Origin: Actinomycetes bacterium
GTDB taxonomy: Bacteria > Actinomycetota > Acidimicrobiia > Acidimicrobiales > Palsa-688
Direction: 5' to 3'
DNA length: 5,391 nt
Assembly (NCBI GenBank): GCA_021827225.1
Contig: JAKAXG010000355.1
Coordinates: 1 to 5,391 of the forward strand
A model generated the notes under the pieces. The model saw only the letters and a program-made list of their open reading frames with translations, was not told the DNA's origin and did no database searches. Positions 4,414 to 5,391 of the stretch are shown here, piece after piece. The position numbers and the translations under genes were made by a program. The stretch's first letter is position 1. The number at the start of each line of letters is the position of its first letter.

Positions 4414-4429
4414 TGATTTGTGATCAATC
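4403..4429. repeat. TTGATCAATC direct repeat, candidate operator in the divergent promoter
   Basis: TTGATCAATC (4403-4412) and GTGATCAATC (4420-4429) share GATCAATC with a 17-bp period, and a partial copy TTGAT lies between them at 4413-4417. TTGATCAA (4403-4410) is itself a palindrome, and the outer arms also form an imperfect inverted repeat. This is an AT-rich island in very GC-rich surroundings. The first copy covers the -35 of one predicted promoter and the -10 of the other; the second covers the GTG start. It is a natural binding site for the HTH protein encoded right next to it, though this is inferred from position. Confidence 0.5.
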
Positions 4430-5391
4430 AGCGCCTGACCACGGCCGAGACGGCGGCCCGGCTGGGGGTGAAGCCGGCGACGGTCTACGCCTACGTGAGC
4501 CGGGGCCTGCTGCACCCCGAACGGGGTCCCCGGGGGAGCACCTTCGACCGTCACGAGGTGGCGCTCCTGGCCCGCTCGGCCCGCCACCCCGGCGAGGGAT
4601 CGCCGGGCCGCCGGACCGGGCGGGAACCGGGGGCCGGCACCGCTCCGGCCGGAGGCCCGGCCGGCGAGCCCATCTTCGTGACCGAGCTCACGCTGATCGC
4701 CGGCGGGGGGCTGTACTACCGGGGTCGGCACGCCACGGACCTGGCCGCCCGGTGGAGCTTCGAGCAGGCGGCCGAATGGCTGTGGACCGGGGCGGAGAAG
4801 CCGGCCGGCTGGTCCTGGGCGGCCCCGTCCGATCCGGGGGACCGGGTAGCGGCCGCCGTTGCCGGCCTGGGCCCCGAGGTGCTCCCGGTGGAGCGGCTGA
4901 TGGTGGCCACGGTGGCGGCGGCACTCGGCGACGACCTGCGCCACGACCTGGACCCCAGCCGGGTCCCGGCGACCGGCCGCCGGCTGCTGGGCGTCCTGGC
5001 CGCCGCCCTGCCCCTCGCCGGCCTCCCACCGGGCCGGCCGGGGCACCCGGGAATGGCCGAACTGTCCTGGCGGGGTCTCACCCGGCGCCGGCCGGCCGGG
5101 GCGGACCTGGCCGCCACCGGCGCCGCCCTGGTCCTGGCCGCCGACCACGAGCTGGCCCCGTCCACCCTGGCTGTCCGGGTGGCGGCCTCCTTCCGGGCCG
5201 ACCCCTACGCCGTGGTCCTGACCGGTCTGGGGCCCTCCGCCGGCAGCTGGCCGGCGGGCAGCACCGGCGCCCCGGGGGAGGTGGAGGCGCTGCTCGAGCG
5301 GGCCGCCGACACCGGTCCCGAGCGGGCCATAGGCGAGCACCTGCGCCGCTCCGGACAGGTTCCGCACGGCTTCGGCATGCCCCTCTACCCG
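4420..5391 (+). CDS. HTH-citrate synthase fusion with altered catalytic histidines (partial, C-terminus outside window)
   Basis: 324 residues are visible and the frame is open at the window end. Residues 6-51 are a MerR/BldC-like winged HTH: LTTAETAARLGVKPATVYAY then VSRGLL and a wing ending FDRHEVALLA. A Gly/Pro/Arg linker follows (55-82), then a citrate synthase domain starting with the hairpin EPIFVTELTLIAGGGLYYRG (83-102). Helices resembling the family follow, up to the oxaloacetate-site motif ADHELAPSTLAVRV (H243 kept, Asn replaced by Ala246). Beyond that it diverges: the usual SGPLHGGA is replaced by WPAGSTGA, with Ser281 in the catalytic His place, and the usual GFGH is GFGM (Met320). 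Loss of both histidines argues against normal citrate synthase activity. A ligand-sensing regulator or a non-catalytic subunit is more likely. The GTG start is the only one that keeps the whole HTH; it has no ribosome site and fits a leaderless promoter. It is divergent from an intact citrate synthase. Confidence 0.9.
   Translation, partial: MINQRLTTAETAARLGVKPATVYAYVSRGLLHPERGPRGSTFDRHEVALLARSARHPGEGSPGRRTGREPGAGTAPAGGPAGEPIFVTELTLIAGGGLYYRGRHATDLAARWSFEQAAEWLWTGAEKPAGWSWAAPSDPGDRVAAAVAGLGPEVLPVERLMVATVAAALGDDLRHDLDPSRVPATGRRLLGVLAAALPLAGLPPGRPGHPGMAELSWRGLTRRRPAGADLAATGAALVLAADHELAPSTLAVRVAASFRADPYAVVLTGLGPSAGSWPAGSTGAPGEVEALLERAADTGPERAIGEHLRRSGQVPHGFGMPLYP

Noticed and set aside
4372..5367. 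A 331-residue leftward frame opposite the HTH-citrate synthase gene
   Set aside because: It is an antisense shadow in very GC-rich sequence, rich in Gly, Pro, Arg and Gln. The plus strand codes a recognisable HTH and citrate synthase domain over the same span.
5221..5391. A frameshift explaining the missing catalytic histidines
   Set aside because: The frame stays consistent on both sides of the changed positions (EVEALL after the first, GFG and PLYP around the second), so these look like substitutions rather than a sequencing or frame error.

Overview
The window comes from a high-GC bacterium, most likely an actinobacterium. Support for this is the very GC-rich coding sequence on the right (49 of 60 bases are G or C at 4801-4860), actinobacterial-looking genes, starts that look leaderless (a -10-like box six bases before the start codon), and a tRNA-Cys remnant whose 3' half closely resembles the mycobacterial gene. 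I cannot name a genus.

The window falls into two halves. The left part (about 1-1550) is less GC-rich (36 of 60 bases at 301-360). It holds the start of a leftward gene cut by the window edge (1-241), a gene-poor stretch (254-729), and a leftward two-gene module that looks like a toxin-antitoxin pair: a 74-residue putative antitoxin (1180-1404) followed by a 143-residue PIN-like protein (730-1161). The boundary is marked by three GCTCCCCG repeats spaced exactly 11 bp apart (1482-1511) and by the 3' portion of a tRNA-Cys gene (about 1553-1601). That fragment has no 5' half and its anticodon loop is one base short. This is what remains where an integrative element inserted into a tRNA 3' end. 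The orientation puts the element on the left and the ancestral chromosome on the right, which fits the composition change.

The right part holds a gene-free stretch rich in inverted repeats (1605-1919), a 120-residue protein with a DUF2786-like N-terminus (1920-2282), and a membrane-anchored protein with a Met/Gly-rich linker and a small extracytoplasmic beta domain (2408-3085). The last of these converges on a leftward citrate synthase (3200-4375). A perfect 11-bp-stem hairpin lies between them and overlaps the citrate synthase stop codon.

The most interesting locus is the divergent pair at 3200-5391. Only 44 bp separate the citrate synthase from a rightward gene (4420 to the window end) that encodes an N-terminal MerR/BldC-like DNA-binding helix-turn-helix fused to a citrate synthase domain. 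In that second protein both catalytic histidine positions are changed (His to Ser at residue 281, His to Met at residue 320), so it is probably not an active citrate synthase. The 44-bp gap can be read as two overlapping, nearly mirror-image leaderless promoters with an AT-rich TTGATCAATC repeat on top. My model is that the degenerate domain senses a citrate-synthase ligand and the HTH acts on the shared promoter region, controlling both itself and the active enzyme. An alternative is that it is a regulatory subunit of a hetero-oligomer. The sequence changes are seen directly; the regulatory role is inferred.
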